64,000 nucleotides of DNA from Cellulomonas sp. Its GTDB lineage: Bacteria > Actinomycetota > Actinomycetes > Actinomycetales > Cellulomonadaceae. Shown here one piece after another: positions 8,950 through 16,664 of the stretch (position 1 is the first letter of the stretch; every line of letters begins with the position of its first letter). Position numbers and translations under genes: made by a program. The stretch spans positions 1-64,000 of the forward strand of contig NZ_JAGIBD010000008.1 of the NCBI RefSeq assembly GCF_017744555.1, read 5' to 3'. Under the pieces are notes generated by a model, which ran no database searches, had not been told where the DNA came from, and saw only the letters and a list, made by a program, of their open reading frames with translations.

Positions 8950-9318
8950 CTACGCGGGTCGCTCGAGCTCGCGCAGCGGGGCTGTGCGCTCGCCCCCGGC
9001 GTCGCCCGTGTTGACCGTGCCCTGCGGCTCGACGAGCACGGCCCACACCTCCTCGTCGGCGCGCGGGCAGTGCTCGACGCCGCGCGGCACCACGTAGACG
9101 TCGTGCGGACCGAGCACCACGTCGCCGTCGCGCAGCTGGATCGTGAGCGAGCCGGCGACCACGAGGAAGAGCTCGTCGGTGTCGGGGTGGCTGTGCCACA
9201 CGAACTCGCCGTGCAGCTTGACGACCTTCACGTCGTAGTCGTTGACGCTCGTGAGCCGGTGCGGCTGCCACGGCTCGGTGATCGTGCCGAGCGCCGCCAG
9301 GATGTTGGTCACCGTCAT
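8950..9318 (-). CDS. Cupin-domain protein
   Basis: A protein of 122 residues. The start at MTVTNILAALGTITEPW is fixed by a TACGCT hexamer six bases upstream, consistent with a leaderless message; a longer frame runs back to about 9510 but crosses the riboswitch region. The double-stranded beta-helix metal site is visible as FVWHSHPDTDELFLVVAGS followed later by VPRGVEHCPRADEEVW. Single-domain cupins of this type have many possible substrates and often act as small-molecule sensors or isomerases. It ends 57 bp upstream of dinB on the same strand. No specific reaction can be assigned. Confidence 0.85.
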   Translation of the reverse strand: MTVTNILAALGTITEPWQPHRLTSVNDYDVKVVKLHGEFVWHSHPDTDELFLVVAGSLTIQLRDGDVVLGPHDVYVVPRGVEHCPRADEEVWAVLVEPQGTVNTGDAGGERTAPLRELERPA

Positions 9319-9324
9319 CCCGCG

Positions 9325-9330
9325 AGCGTA
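9325..9330 (-). promoter_or_regulatory. -10 hexamer TACGCT for the cupin gene
   Basis: On the minus strand the hexamer ends six bases before the cupin ATG, and no Shine-Dalgarno sequence lies between. Transcription starting at or next to the ATG would give a leaderless mRNA. No clear -35 box is seen. Confidence 0.5.
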
Positions 9331-9394
9331 GGACCGACCACAGGGTGAGAAGGGGGCGGACGGCGCCGTCCGGTGCGCGTAGGTTCGTCCCGCC

Positions 9395-9506
9395 AACGCC
9401 GGGGAGCTCGGGACAGCCGGGCTGAGAGGACGGGCCGCGACACCGCAGGGTGCCAGCGCACGTCGACCCGAGAACCTGAACTGGGTAATGCCAGCGGAGG
9501 GATGCG
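9395..9506 (+). promoter_or_regulatory. TPP riboswitch (thi box)
   Basis: The conserved elements of the thiamine-pyrophosphate aptamer are present in order: a GGGGAGC segment near 9400, GCTGAGAGGA at 9421, then GAACCTGAACTGG at 9472 running into GGTAATGCCAGCGGAGGGA, ending at 9502. This pair of motifs (CTGAGA and the GTAATGCCAGCG element) is diagnostic of the family. About 117 nt separate the aptamer from the first coding start. In GC-rich actinobacteria such switches commonly act by hiding the ribosome site; no terminator with a T-run is visible here, so translational control is inferred. The 304-base gap between the cupin and the DUF77 gene holds this element and the cupin promoter. Confidence 0.93.
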
Positions 9507-9622
9507 CCACCGAGCGCGGCGTGGGCGGTCACCCGGCCGGTGCCGGGCCTCCGTCGTCGTCGTGCCCCGGTGCGGGCGGTCCTCGGCGACGCGTACCCGG
9601 TCCGACCCACCGGAGGTACACC

Positions 9623-9916
9623 GTGCTCGCACAGATCCAGGTCTCGCCGCGCCCGAGCGGCACCGACGACGACCGCTACGCCTACGTCGACGCCGCGATC
9701 GCCGTCATCCAGCAGTCCGGGCTCGTGTACGAGGTCGGCGCGATGGGCACCACCGTCCAGGGCACGCCCGACCAGGTGTGGCCGCTGCTGCGGGCCGTGC
9801 ACGAGGCCACCGTCCTTGCGGGCGCGTCCGGCGTGTCCAGCGTCATCAAGGTCGGCCAGGCCAAGGACGACGCGGGGCCGACCATCGCGGACCTCGTGGG
9901 CAAGTTCCGGGCCTGA
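9623..9916 (+). CDS. Thiamine-binding protein, MTH1187/YkoF-like (DUF77)
   Basis: A protein of 97 residues, start GTG preceded at the right distance by GGAGG (9612-9616); this fixes the start, since the frame is open further upstream. The beginning VLAQIQVSPRP, the centre QQSGLVYEVGAMGTTVQG and the end VIKVGQAKDDAGPTIADLV match the MTH1187/PF01910 family, whose members bind thiamine in an ACT-like fold. It is the first gene behind the TPP riboswitch and is followed 4 bp later by the transporter permease. A role in binding thiamine or its pyrimidine precursor on the cytoplasmic side is inferred from this position. Confidence 0.88.
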   Translation: MLAQIQVSPRPSGTDDDRYAYVDAAIAVIQQSGLVYEVGAMGTTVQGTPDQVWPLLRAVHEATVLAGASGVSSVIKVGQAKDDAGPTIADLVGKFRA

Positions 9917-9920
9917 CGCC

Positions 9921-10703
9921 GTGCACCGCTGGCGTCGCGTCCTCGCGCCGACGGTCGCCGGGGTCGTGCTGCTCGTCGGCTGGGAGGCCGGCGTGCGTGC
10001 GTCCGGCCTCCCAGCCTTCGTGCTGCCCGCGCCGTCGCAGGTCGCCCGCACCGCGGTCGACGTGGCACCGCTGCTGGGCGGCCACGTCGTCACGACGCTG
10101 ACGGAGGCCGGTCTCGGGCTGCTCGTCGGGGCCGTCGTCGGGCTGCTCCTGGCCGTGCTGATCGCCGCGTTCCCGTGGGTCCAGGACACCGTGTACCCGC
10201 TGGTCACGCTCACGCAGACCGTGCCGACCGTGGTGCTCGCGCCGCTGCTCATCCTGTGGGCCGGGTTCGGTCTGCTGCCCAAGGTCGTCCTCGTCGCGCT
10301 GACCGCGTTCTTCCCGGTGCTCGTCGCCGCGGTCACCGCGATGGCGGCGGTGGACGCGGAGCACGCCGAGATGGTCGCCGGCCTGGGCGGCACCCGTCGG
10401 CACCAGTTCTGGCTCGTCCAGCTCCCCGCGTCCGTGCCGGGAGCGCTCGGCGGCCTCCGGGTCGCCGCCACGTACGCGATCGGCGCGGCCGTCGTCGCCG
10501 AGTACCTCGCCGGCCAGAGCGGCCTGGGCGTGTTCGTCCAGCGCTCACGCAAGGGCTACGAGGTCGACCAGATCCTCGTCGCCGTCGTCCTCGTGGCCGT
10601 GCTCACCGGCCTGCTGTTCCTGCTCGTCGACGGCCTCGCGCGCCTCGCCACCCCGTGGCAGCGCCCGTCGAACCGCTCTCGTCCCGGAAGGACCCCCGCA
10701 TGA
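9921..10703 (+). CDS. thiX: ABC transporter permease, thiamine precursor uptake (ThiX-like)
   Basis: A protein of 260 residues starting at GTG, 4 bp after the DUF77 gene. About six membrane helices are visible. The cytoplasmic coupling loop appears as AAVDAEHAEMVAGLGGTRRHQF followed by LPASVPGALGGLRVA, the EAA loop of SsuC/ThiX-type importers. The gene ends with an ATGA overlap with the binding-protein gene. Together with the riboswitch and the ThiY-like protein this supports uptake of a pyrimidine thiamine precursor rather than sulfonates or taurine, which use closely similar permeases. The symbol is given by context. Confidence 0.82.
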   Translation: MHRWRRVLAPTVAGVVLLVGWEAGVRASGLPAFVLPAPSQVARTAVDVAPLLGGHVVTTLTEAGLGLLVGAVVGLLLAVLIAAFPWVQDTVYPLVTLTQTVPTVVLAPLLILWAGFGLLPKVVLVALTAFFPVLVAAVTAMAAVDAEHAEMVAGLGGTRRHQFWLVQLPASVPGALGGLRVAATYAIGAAVVAEYLAGQSGLGVFVQRSRKGYEVDQILVAVVLVAVLTGLLFLLVDGLARLATPWQRPSNRSRPGRTPA

Positions 10704-11740
10704 CCACCCGCGTCTCCCGTGCCACGCGTGCCTCGCGTGCCCGCATCCTCGCGGCCGCCGCGAGCCTCGCGCTGCTCGCCGCGTGCTCGACGGCCGGCGC
10801 CTCCGACCACGCCTCCGACCACGCCTCCGGGCGGACACCCGTCACCGTCGTGCTCGACTGGTCGCCGAACACGAACCACTCGGGCCTGTACCTCGCGCAG
10901 GAGCGCGGCTACTTCGCCGACGCAGGGATCGACGTGACGATCCTCGAACCGGGGGACACGTCGGGCCTGCAGCTCGTCGCCGCGGGCAAGGCCGACTTCG
11001 CGTACTCGGTGGCCGAGGGGCTCGTGCCGGCCCGGCAGCAGGGCGCGGACGTCGTCTCGGTCGCGACCGTGATGCCGCACAACACGTCGAGCCTGATCTC
11101 CCTCGCGTCGTCGGGCATCACGCGGCCCCGCGACCTGGCGGGCCACTCCTACGGGTCGTACGGCTCGGAGCTCGAGGAGGCGCTGCTGCGCACGCTCGTC
11201 GAGTGCGACGGCGGCGACCCGGACGCGGTGACGTTCACGCCGCTGGCCAGCGACGACTTCCGCATCGGGCTCGAGGAGCACCAGTTCGACACCGCGTGGG
11301 TCTTCGACGGGTGGGAGACGATCCAGCTGCGCGACGTGGACGGCCTCGACGTCTCGACGATCCCGTTCATCGACCACACCGACTGCATCCCCGACTGGTA
11401 CACGCCGCTCGTCGCGACGTCGCAGCAGCACCTCGACGACGACCCCGACCTCGTCCGCGGCTTCCTCGGCGCGCTCGCGCACGGCTACGAGGATGCGATC
11501 GCCGACCCCGGCGCGGCCGTGGACGCGCTGCACGCGGCGGCCCCCGAGGTCGACGAGCAGCTGCTCACGGCCAGCGCGCAGTGGCTGGCCCCGCGGTACG
11601 CCGACGACCCGACGCGCTGGGGAGTGCAGCAGGCGACGGTGTGGGACGACTTCGTCGCGTTCCTGCAGGACCACGACCTCGCCGACGCGGACTTCGACAC
11701 CGATGCGGCCTGGACCGATGACTACCTCCCCGTCGACTGA
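10700..11740 (+). CDS. thiY: Lipoprotein substrate-binding component (NMT1/ThiY-like)
   Basis: A protein of 346 residues with a lipoprotein signal: basic start, hydrophobic stretch, and lipobox LLAAC with the lipidated Cys at 29. A short repeat (SDHASDHAS) follows as linker. The mature part opens with VVLDWSPNTNHSGLYLAQ, the hallmark of the NMT1/THI5-like family that includes ThiY, the binding protein for formylaminopyrimidine salvage. Position two genes behind a TPP riboswitch agrees. The protein would sit on the outer face of the membrane and hand substrate to the permease. The exact ligand (formylaminopyrimidine, HMP or thiamine) is not decided by the sequence. Confidence 0.88.
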   Translation: MTTRVSRATRASRARILAAAASLALLAACSTAGASDHASDHASGRTPVTVVLDWSPNTNHSGLYLAQERGYFADAGIDVTILEPGDTSGLQLVAAGKADFAYSVAEGLVPARQQGADVVSVATVMPHNTSSLISLASSGITRPRDLAGHSYGSYGSELEEALLRTLVECDGGDPDAVTFTPLASDDFRIGLEEHQFDTAWVFDGWETIQLRDVDGLDVSTIPFIDHTDCIPDWYTPLVATSQQHLDDDPDLVRGFLGALAHGYEDAIADPGAAVDALHAAAPEVDEQLLTASAQWLAPRYADDPTRWGVQQATVWDDFVAFLQDHDLADADFDTDAAWTDDYLPVD

Positions 11741-12638
11741 GGCTGTCCCGGCGCACGAGGACCTGACGACAGCACCGGCGCTCGAGGTCGCCGGGCTCAC
11801 CGTCACGTTCACCGGCGAGGGGCGCCGCGCCACGGCCGACGTCGTCGCGCTCCGTGACGTGGACCTGCGCGTCGCGGCGGGGGAGTTCGTCGCCGTGGTC
11901 GGTCCGTCGGGGTGCGGCAAGTCGACGCTGCTGCGGATCCTGGCGGGACTGACCCCGGCCGGCGCGGTGGTCGCCGCCCGCACCCTCACGACACCCGTCG
12001 ACGCGAACGGGACCCGCACGACGGCGTGGATGCCGCAGCGTGACGGGCTGCTGCCGTGGCGCCGGGCATGGTCCAACGCGCTCGTGGGCGCCCGCATCGC
12101 CGGTGTCGGGCGGGCCGTCGCGGACGAGCGAGCGCGCACGCTGTTCGACGCGTTCGGGCTCGCCGGGTTCGAGCGGGCGTGGCCGCACGAGCTGTCGGGT
12201 GGCATGCGCCAGCGGCTCGCGCTGCTGCGCACCTGCCTGCCCGGCCGGCCGGTGCTGCTGCTCGACGAGCCGTTCGGGGCGCTCGACGCGATCACGCGCC
12301 GGCGGATGAACGCGTGGCTCGCTGGTCTCGACCTCGCCGGCCACGGCAGGGCGGCCGGTGCCGGCCGCGCGGTCGTGCTCGTCACGCACGACGTCGACGA
12401 GGCCCTGCTGCTCGCCGACCGGGTGGTGGTGCTGTCGGACCGGCCGGGCCGCGTGGTCCTCGACCTGCGCGTGCCGCGCGGCGACCCGACGAGCGCGCGG
12501 CAGGCGCTGCTCGAGGCGCTCGACCCGCAGGGGGGGACGGGCGCCTCGGGTGGTGGCGAGGTCAGAGCGCGGCGGGGGCCGCGACGACGGGGCCGGGGTG
12601 CCGCAGCTCGTGCAGCGCGTCGAACAGCACGCGGTTGA
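11718..12638 (+). CDS. thiZ: ABC transporter ATP-binding protein (ThiZ-like)
   Basis: A protein of 306 residues. The ATG at 11718 lies inside the end of the binding-protein gene (23 bp overlap), giving MTTSPSTEAVPAH. Walker A is VVGPSGCGKST, the Q-loop MPQRDGLLPWR, the signature LSGGMRQRLALLR, Walker B LLLDEPFGALDA and the switch THDVDEAL: an intact SsuB/ThiZ-type ATPase. The last 35 residues are glycine- and arginine-rich with no resemblance to the family. They run 77 bp into the convergent hydrolase gene, beginning at a run of seven G. The true stop may have been lost by an indel there, or the tail may simply be unconstrained. Confidence 0.85.
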   Translation: MTTSPSTEAVPAHEDLTTAPALEVAGLTVTFTGEGRRATADVVALRDVDLRVAAGEFVAVVGPSGCGKSTLLRILAGLTPAGAVVAARTLTTPVDANGTRTTAWMPQRDGLLPWRRAWSNALVGARIAGVGRAVADERARTLFDAFGLAGFERAWPHELSGGMRQRLALLRTCLPGRPVLLLDEPFGALDAITRRRMNAWLAGLDLAGHGRAAGAGRAVVLVTHDVDEALLLADRVVVLSDRPGRVVLDLRVPRGDPTSARQALLEALDPQGGTGASGGGEVRARRGPRRRGRGAAARAARRTARG

Positions 12639-13329
12639 ACGCCGTCGGTGCGTGCGAGTTCACGTCGTGACCTGCACGCGGCACCACGGTGAGCCTGGTG
12701 CCCGGCCGGGCCGACAGGTAGCGCCGCTCGTCGAGGCGCAGCGGGTCGCGCCGGCCGTTGACGAGCCACACCGGCAGGTGCGTGCGGCGCAGGTCCGCGA
12801 GCGGCGAGTACCCGGCGAGCGCCGACAGCATGTCGGTGACGACGTGCCAGCTGCCGCCGCCGAGGTGGAACGCGCGCGTGACCCACGTGGACGCCCGTCG
12901 GTACGCGTGCAGCGGCTTGCCCTTGATCTCGGTCGAGCAGCCCGCGAGCACCACGCCGGCGAGCTTGTGCTGGTGCGTGCCGGCGTACGCGAGGCACGCG
13001 TAGCCGCCGAGCGAGAGCCCGACGAGCAGGGGTGCCACGGTGAACGACGCGACCGCGTCGTCGATGGCCGCGAGGGCGCCGTCGAGGCTGAAGCGCTCGT
13101 GCGACCGCGACCCGTGGCCGGGCAGGTCGAGCGCGAGCGTGGGGTGCCCGGAACCGCTCAGCGCCGCCACCTGCTGCTGCCAGATGGCCGACGACGTGCG
13201 GGTCCCGTGCACGAAGATGATCGGACGGTCGATGGGAGTTGCTCCTGTCGAACAGGCGTGCGCGGGGCACGCGTTCACGGGAGGGTAATCGGCATTTCTG
13301 GGCGGTGCCTGAAGCGAGTCACACGTCAC
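12562..13329 (-). CDS. Alpha/beta-hydrolase fold protein
   Basis: The frame gives up to 255 residues. The nucleophile elbow is GLSLGG with Ser106, the oxyanion-side HG motif is FVHGTRTSS at 39-47, and a late VPRAGHDVNSH carries the likely catalytic His; WLVNGRRDPL holds the acidic residue region. This is a complete esterase or lipase-like triad. The start is uncertain: the first GTG overlaps the upstream protease stop, but an in-frame GTG before NACPAH would remove 17 unusual residues. The N-terminal part before PIIFVHG has two Cys and no clear signal peptide. The 3' end overlaps the ThiZ-like gene tail to tail. Substrate unknown. Confidence 0.78.
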   Translation of the reverse strand: MTCDSLQAPPRNADYPPVNACPAHACSTGATPIDRPIIFVHGTRTSSAIWQQQVAALSGSGHPTLALDLPGHGSRSHERFSLDGALAAIDDAVASFTVAPLLVGLSLGGYACLAYAGTHQHKLAGVVLAGCSTEIKGKPLHAYRRASTWVTRAFHLGGGSWHVVTDMLSALAGYSPLADLRRTHLPVWLVNGRRDPLRLDERRYLSARPGTRLTVVPRAGHDVNSHAPTAFNRVLFDALHELRHPGPVVAAPAAL

Positions 13330-14341
13330 GTGCGCACGCGCCGGCGCCGAGCAGCGCCAGACCGGCGCGGTCGCCTGCGGCGAACGAGGTCACGGCCATG
13401 TTCGTCGTCGGGTACATGAGCTGGGTGGGGTCGTCGACGTGCGCGAGACCGACCAGGTGGCCGAGCTCGTGCGTGATCACCCCGGTCGCGACGCCCCGAC
13501 CGTTCGGGGTCGCGAGCAGGCGCGTGAGCTCGTCGGCGTCGATCGTCACCGCACCCGTCACGTACGTGGAGCGGCCGTCGTGGGTGAGGGCCGCCGACCC
13601 GCCGGTGCCCGCGACATCGCCCGCGAGGCTCGGCGTCTCCGCCGCGTTCGACCATGCGATCAGCACGGGCGCCCAACGCTTGCCGTACCGGTCCGGCTGG
13701 TACGCGGCCCGGTCCGGGTCCGGTGCCTCGTCCGTCGGGCCGTCCGCCACGAACTGCAGGCCCGTCGCGTGCGCGACCCGCTCGACCGCCGCAGCGAGCA
13801 GCGCGTCGGCTCCCTCGGGCGCGTGGTCGGGCCGCACCACGTAGTGGATGGGCCGGCACGGGCTGTACGTCACCGGGCCGGACCCGTCGGGCTGCATCGC
13901 GGAGAACGCGTACGCACCCGTGTCGAGCACGGACTCGGGTGGCGGCGCGCCCAGGGGAAGGCGCGCCTCCTCGAGGCCGGCGGGCGGGCCGTAGGAGGGC
14001 AGGGCGCCGGACAGCCAGGAGCGCCCGCCGAGCAGGACTGCCGCCAGGATCGCGCCCGCGACGAGCATCGGCACGACCCGCGAGCGTCGACGTCGGGCCG
14101 GCGGGAGCGGCAGGAACCGCGGGTCGCCGAACGGCGCAGGCGGGGCGGCGCGGGAGCTGGGGACCGGCGGGGACATCGCCTCGAGGACGAACGGGTACGG
14201 CGGCGGGTACCCCGCCGCGTGCGCGGACGCGGGCGGAGGCGGGTACGCCGCGGGGTACGTGGTCGTGGGGACGGCCGGTGGCACCGGCGGCAGCCCGCCC
14301 GGTGCGCCGCCGACGCCGTCGAACCGCTGACCCCCGCTCAC
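13319..14341 (-). CDS. Membrane-anchored matrixin-like zinc metalloprotease
   Basis: A protein of 340 residues; the GTG start (VSGGQRFDGVGG) has a GAGGAGG ribosome site, so the longer open frame is not used. The first 80 residues are rich in Pro, Ala and Tyr. One membrane helix follows a basic stop (RRRRSRVVPMLVAGAILAAV), which would leave the rest outside the cell. The zinc site HELGHLVGLAH begins at residue 291 (His291, His295, His301, Glu292), and a Met-turn LMYPTTN follows: the metzincin pattern, closest to matrixins. It could trim cell-surface or wall proteins; targets unknown. The hydrolase gene overlaps its 3' end by 11 bp. Confidence 0.85.
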   Translation of the reverse strand: MSGGQRFDGVGGAPGGLPPVPPAVPTTTYPAAYPPPPASAHAAGYPPPYPFVLEAMSPPVPSSRAAPPAPFGDPRFLPLPPARRRRSRVVPMLVAGAILAAVLLGGRSWLSGALPSYGPPAGLEEARLPLGAPPPESVLDTGAYAFSAMQPDGSGPVTYSPCRPIHYVVRPDHAPEGADALLAAAVERVAHATGLQFVADGPTDEAPDPDRAAYQPDRYGKRWAPVLIAWSNAAETPSLAGDVAGTGGSAALTHDGRSTYVTGAVTIDADELTRLLATPNGRGVATGVITHELGHLVGLAHVDDPTQLMYPTTNMAVTSFAAGDRAGLALLGAGACARDV

Positions 14342-14474
14342 GTGCCGTCCTCCTCGACGTCGCCGCCCGTCCCGCGGGCGGCCGGTCCCGCGAGGATCGC
14401 ACACGAGGGGCGGGCCGCTCGCGGTCGACGCGCAGACATCACCCCGTCGCCCGTCCCGGCAGCGCACCCGTGAC

Positions 14475-14480
14475 TACCCT
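14475..14480 (+). promoter_or_regulatory. -10 hexamer TACCCT for the APH-type kinase gene
   Basis: The hexamer ends six bases before the GTG start and there is no ribosome site between them, as expected for a leaderless transcript. It lies in the 145 bp divergent region shared with the protease gene. Confidence 0.5.
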
Positions 14481-14486
14481 CGGCAC

Positions 14487-15416
14487 GTGCCCGAGCTGAC
14501 CGTGCCCACGATCCTGCACGACGGCGTCGGTCGCACGGCCGAGGGCAGCGACTGGATCGCGCGGCTGCCCGGGCTCGTCTCCCGTGCCGCCCGGCGCTGG
14601 GACCTGCGGGTCGGCGAACCGTTCACGCAGGGCTCGGCGTCGTGGACGGCGCCGGTCGTCCGGCCGGACGGCACGGCGGCCGTGCTGAAGGTCTCCTTCC
14701 CGCACGACGAGGCCCGCCACGAGGCCGACGCGCTGCGCGCCTGGCACGGTCACGGCGTCCCGCTCCTGCTCGACGACGACCGCGACGACTGGGCCCTCCT
14801 GCTCGAACGGGTCGCCCCCGGCACGCCGCTGAGCGCGTCGACGGCGAGCGCCGAGGACCGGCTCCTCGTCGGTGCGCACGTGCTGCGCGACCTGCTCGAC
14901 GCCCCGGGAGCGGCCCTCGTCGAGGTGCCGTCCATGGCCGACGTGTGCACGCGCTGGTCGGCCGTCCTCACGGCACGCGCGCAGCGCGCGGGAGCTCTCG
15001 TCGATCCCGGGCTGGTGCGCGACGCCGTCGACCTCCTCGTCCGGCTCCCCGACGGCGTGCCCGGCGGCCTTGCGGTCGTGCACGGCGACCTCAACCCCGG
15101 CAACGTGCTCCACGGCGCACGCGACCGGTGGGTCGCGATCGACCCCAAGCCGATGCGCGGCGACGCCGCCTACGACCTGTGGCCGATGCTCGAGCAGGTC
15201 GACGACCCGTTCGCGCACCCGGACCCCGTCGCGACGCTGCGGACCCGGGTCGAGCTCGTCGCCGACGCCGCCGGACTCGACCCGGAGCGCGTCGCGGGCT
15301 GGGGCGTGGCGCGCGGCGTCGAGTCCGCGCTGTGGTGGTGGTCCGTGTCCTCGGACGACGCCGCGCTGCGGGAGGGGCTCGCGCAGTCGAGGGTCTGGGC
15401 GACGGTCCTCGGGTGA
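14487..15416 (+). CDS. Aminoglycoside/hydroxyurea phosphotransferase family kinase
   Basis: A protein of 309 residues starting at GTG. The catalytic loop HGDLNPGN lies at 199-206, followed by the metal-binding IDPKPMRGDAAYDL, where DPK replaces the usual DFG-type motif. This pattern is typical of the APH(6)/hydroxyurea kinase family that includes streptomycin 6-kinases. The N-terminal FTQGSASWTAPVV and VLKVSFP segments give the nucleotide loop and the ATP-binding Lys. Many environmental actinobacteria carry such genes without proven resistance, so the true substrate could be a metabolite or an aminoglycoside. It stands alone, 75 bp before ald. Confidence 0.82.
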   Translation: MPELTVPTILHDGVGRTAEGSDWIARLPGLVSRAARRWDLRVGEPFTQGSASWTAPVVRPDGTAAVLKVSFPHDEARHEADALRAWHGHGVPLLLDDDRDDWALLLERVAPGTPLSASTASAEDRLLVGAHVLRDLLDAPGAALVEVPSMADVCTRWSAVLTARAQRAGALVDPGLVRDAVDLLVRLPDGVPGGLAVVHGDLNPGNVLHGARDRWVAIDPKPMRGDAAYDLWPMLEQVDDPFAHPDPVATLRTRVELVADAAGLDPERVAGWGVARGVESALWWWSVSSDDAALREGLAQSRVWATVLG

Positions 15417-15491
15417 CATCTCCCTCCCCGTACTGCCGGGACGCCGTCGGGCGACGACACTGACGGTGACGACGACCGGAAGGACCCGACC

Positions 15492-16604
15492 ATGCGCATC
15501 GGCATCCCGTGCGAGGTCAAGAACCGCGAGTACCGCGTCGCGCTGACACCCGCAGGCGCGCACGAGCTCGTGAGGCACGGCCACGAAGTGCTCGTCGAGA
15601 CCGGCGCCGGTGCCGGCTCGGCGATCCCCGACGAGCAGTACATCCGGGCGGGCGCCCGGGTGGTCCCCGACGCGGCGCACGTGTGGGGCGACGCCGACCT
15701 GGTCTGCAAGGTCAAGGAGCCCGTGCCCGACGAGTTCGGGTTCCTGCGCAAGGACCTCGTGCTGTTCACGTACCTGCACCTGGCCGCCGACCGCCCCACC
15801 ACCGATGCGCTCCTCGAGGCCGGCACCACGTCCATCGCCTACGAGACCGTCCAGCTCCCCGACCGCTCCCTGCCCCTGCTCGCCCCCATGAGCGAGGTCG
15901 CCGGACGCCTCGCGACGCAGGTCGGCGCGTACCACCTCATGAAGAACGAGGGCGGCTCCGGTCTGCTGCTCGGCGGCGTGCCCGGCGTCGACGCCGCGAA
16001 GGTCGTGGTCCTCGGTGCCGGCGTCGTCGGCCGCCACGCCGCGGAGATCGCCGTCGGCATGCGCGCCGACGTCACGATGCTCGACCTGTCGATGCCGCGC
16101 CTGCGGGAGATCGACGTCGCGTTCGGCGGCCGCGTCCGCACGCTCGCCTCCAGCACGTGGGTGCTCGAGCGGGAGGTCGTCGACGCGGACCTCGTCATCG
16201 GCGCCGTCCTCGTGCCCGGCGCCCGCGCACCGCACCTCGTCTCGGACGCGATCGTCGCCCGCATGCGGCCCGGGTCCGTGCTCGTCGACGTCGCCGTCGA
16301 CCAGGGCGGCTGCTTCGAGTCCACGCGCCCCACCACGCACGACGACCCCACCTTCCGGGTGCACGACGCCGTCTTCTACTGCGTCGCGAACATGCCCGGC
16401 GCCGTCCCCGTGACCTCCACGCGCGCGCTCACCAACGTCACGCTGCCGTACCTCACGGCGCTCGCGGACCACGGGTGGCGGCAGGCCGTGGCCGACGACC
16501 CGGCGCTCGCTGCGGGCCTCAGCACGGACGCGGGGCTGCTGTTCAACGCCGGGGTCGGCGAGGCGCACGGGTACCCGGTCGCCGACCTGGCGGAGGTCGT
16601 CTGA
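15492..16604 (+). CDS. ald: Alanine dehydrogenase
   Basis: A protein of 370 residues, the standard length, with a GGAAGGA ribosome site before ATG. It converts L-alanine to pyruvate and ammonium with NAD, and can run in reverse. Visible family marks are the start MRIGIPCEVKNREYRV, the substrate-site segment around SEVAGRLATQVGAYHLM, the Rossmann fingerprint VVVLGAGVVGRHAAE and the DVAVDQGGCFES motif. No dedicated regulator is next to it, unlike the Lrp-type ald regulators of mycobacteria. The upstream gap of 75 bp shows no clear promoter. Confidence 0.95.
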   Translation: MRIGIPCEVKNREYRVALTPAGAHELVRHGHEVLVETGAGAGSAIPDEQYIRAGARVVPDAAHVWGDADLVCKVKEPVPDEFGFLRKDLVLFTYLHLAADRPTTDALLEAGTTSIAYETVQLPDRSLPLLAPMSEVAGRLATQVGAYHLMKNEGGSGLLLGGVPGVDAAKVVVLGAGVVGRHAAEIAVGMRADVTMLDLSMPRLREIDVAFGGRVRTLASSTWVLEREVVDADLVIGAVLVPGARAPHLVSDAIVARMRPGSVLVDVAVDQGGCFESTRPTTHDDPTFRVHDAVFYCVANMPGAVPVTSTRALTNVTLPYLTALADHGWRQAVADDPALAAGLSTDAGLLFNAGVGEAHGYPVADLAEVV

Positions 16605-16651
16605 CCGTCTGCCGTCGGCAGAACCGTCAGGCAGCAGAGCGCCGGCCGTCC

Positions 16652-16657
16652 TACCGT
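16652..16657 (+). promoter_or_regulatory. -10 hexamer TACCGT for the epimerase gene
   Basis: It ends seven bases before the ATG at 16665 with no ribosome site, which supports a leaderless mRNA and argues against the GTG at 16656, which overlaps the hexamer. Confidence 0.45.
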
Positions 16658-16664
16658 GCCCGTC

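Noticed and set aside
8950..9510. Longer cupin frame starting at 9510
   Set aside because: It would translate across the TPP riboswitch on the opposite strand. The leaderless promoter at 9325-9330 marks a start at 9318.
10556..13270. Minus-strand open frame of over 900 codons
   Set aside because: It crosses three well-supported genes in other frames and changes composition where they end. Low-complexity Arg/Pro text, no domain.
14487..15416. APH-type kinase as acquired antibiotic resistance
   Set aside because: Base composition and promoter type equal the neighbours and there is no mobile element. The family has many resident metabolic or cryptic members.
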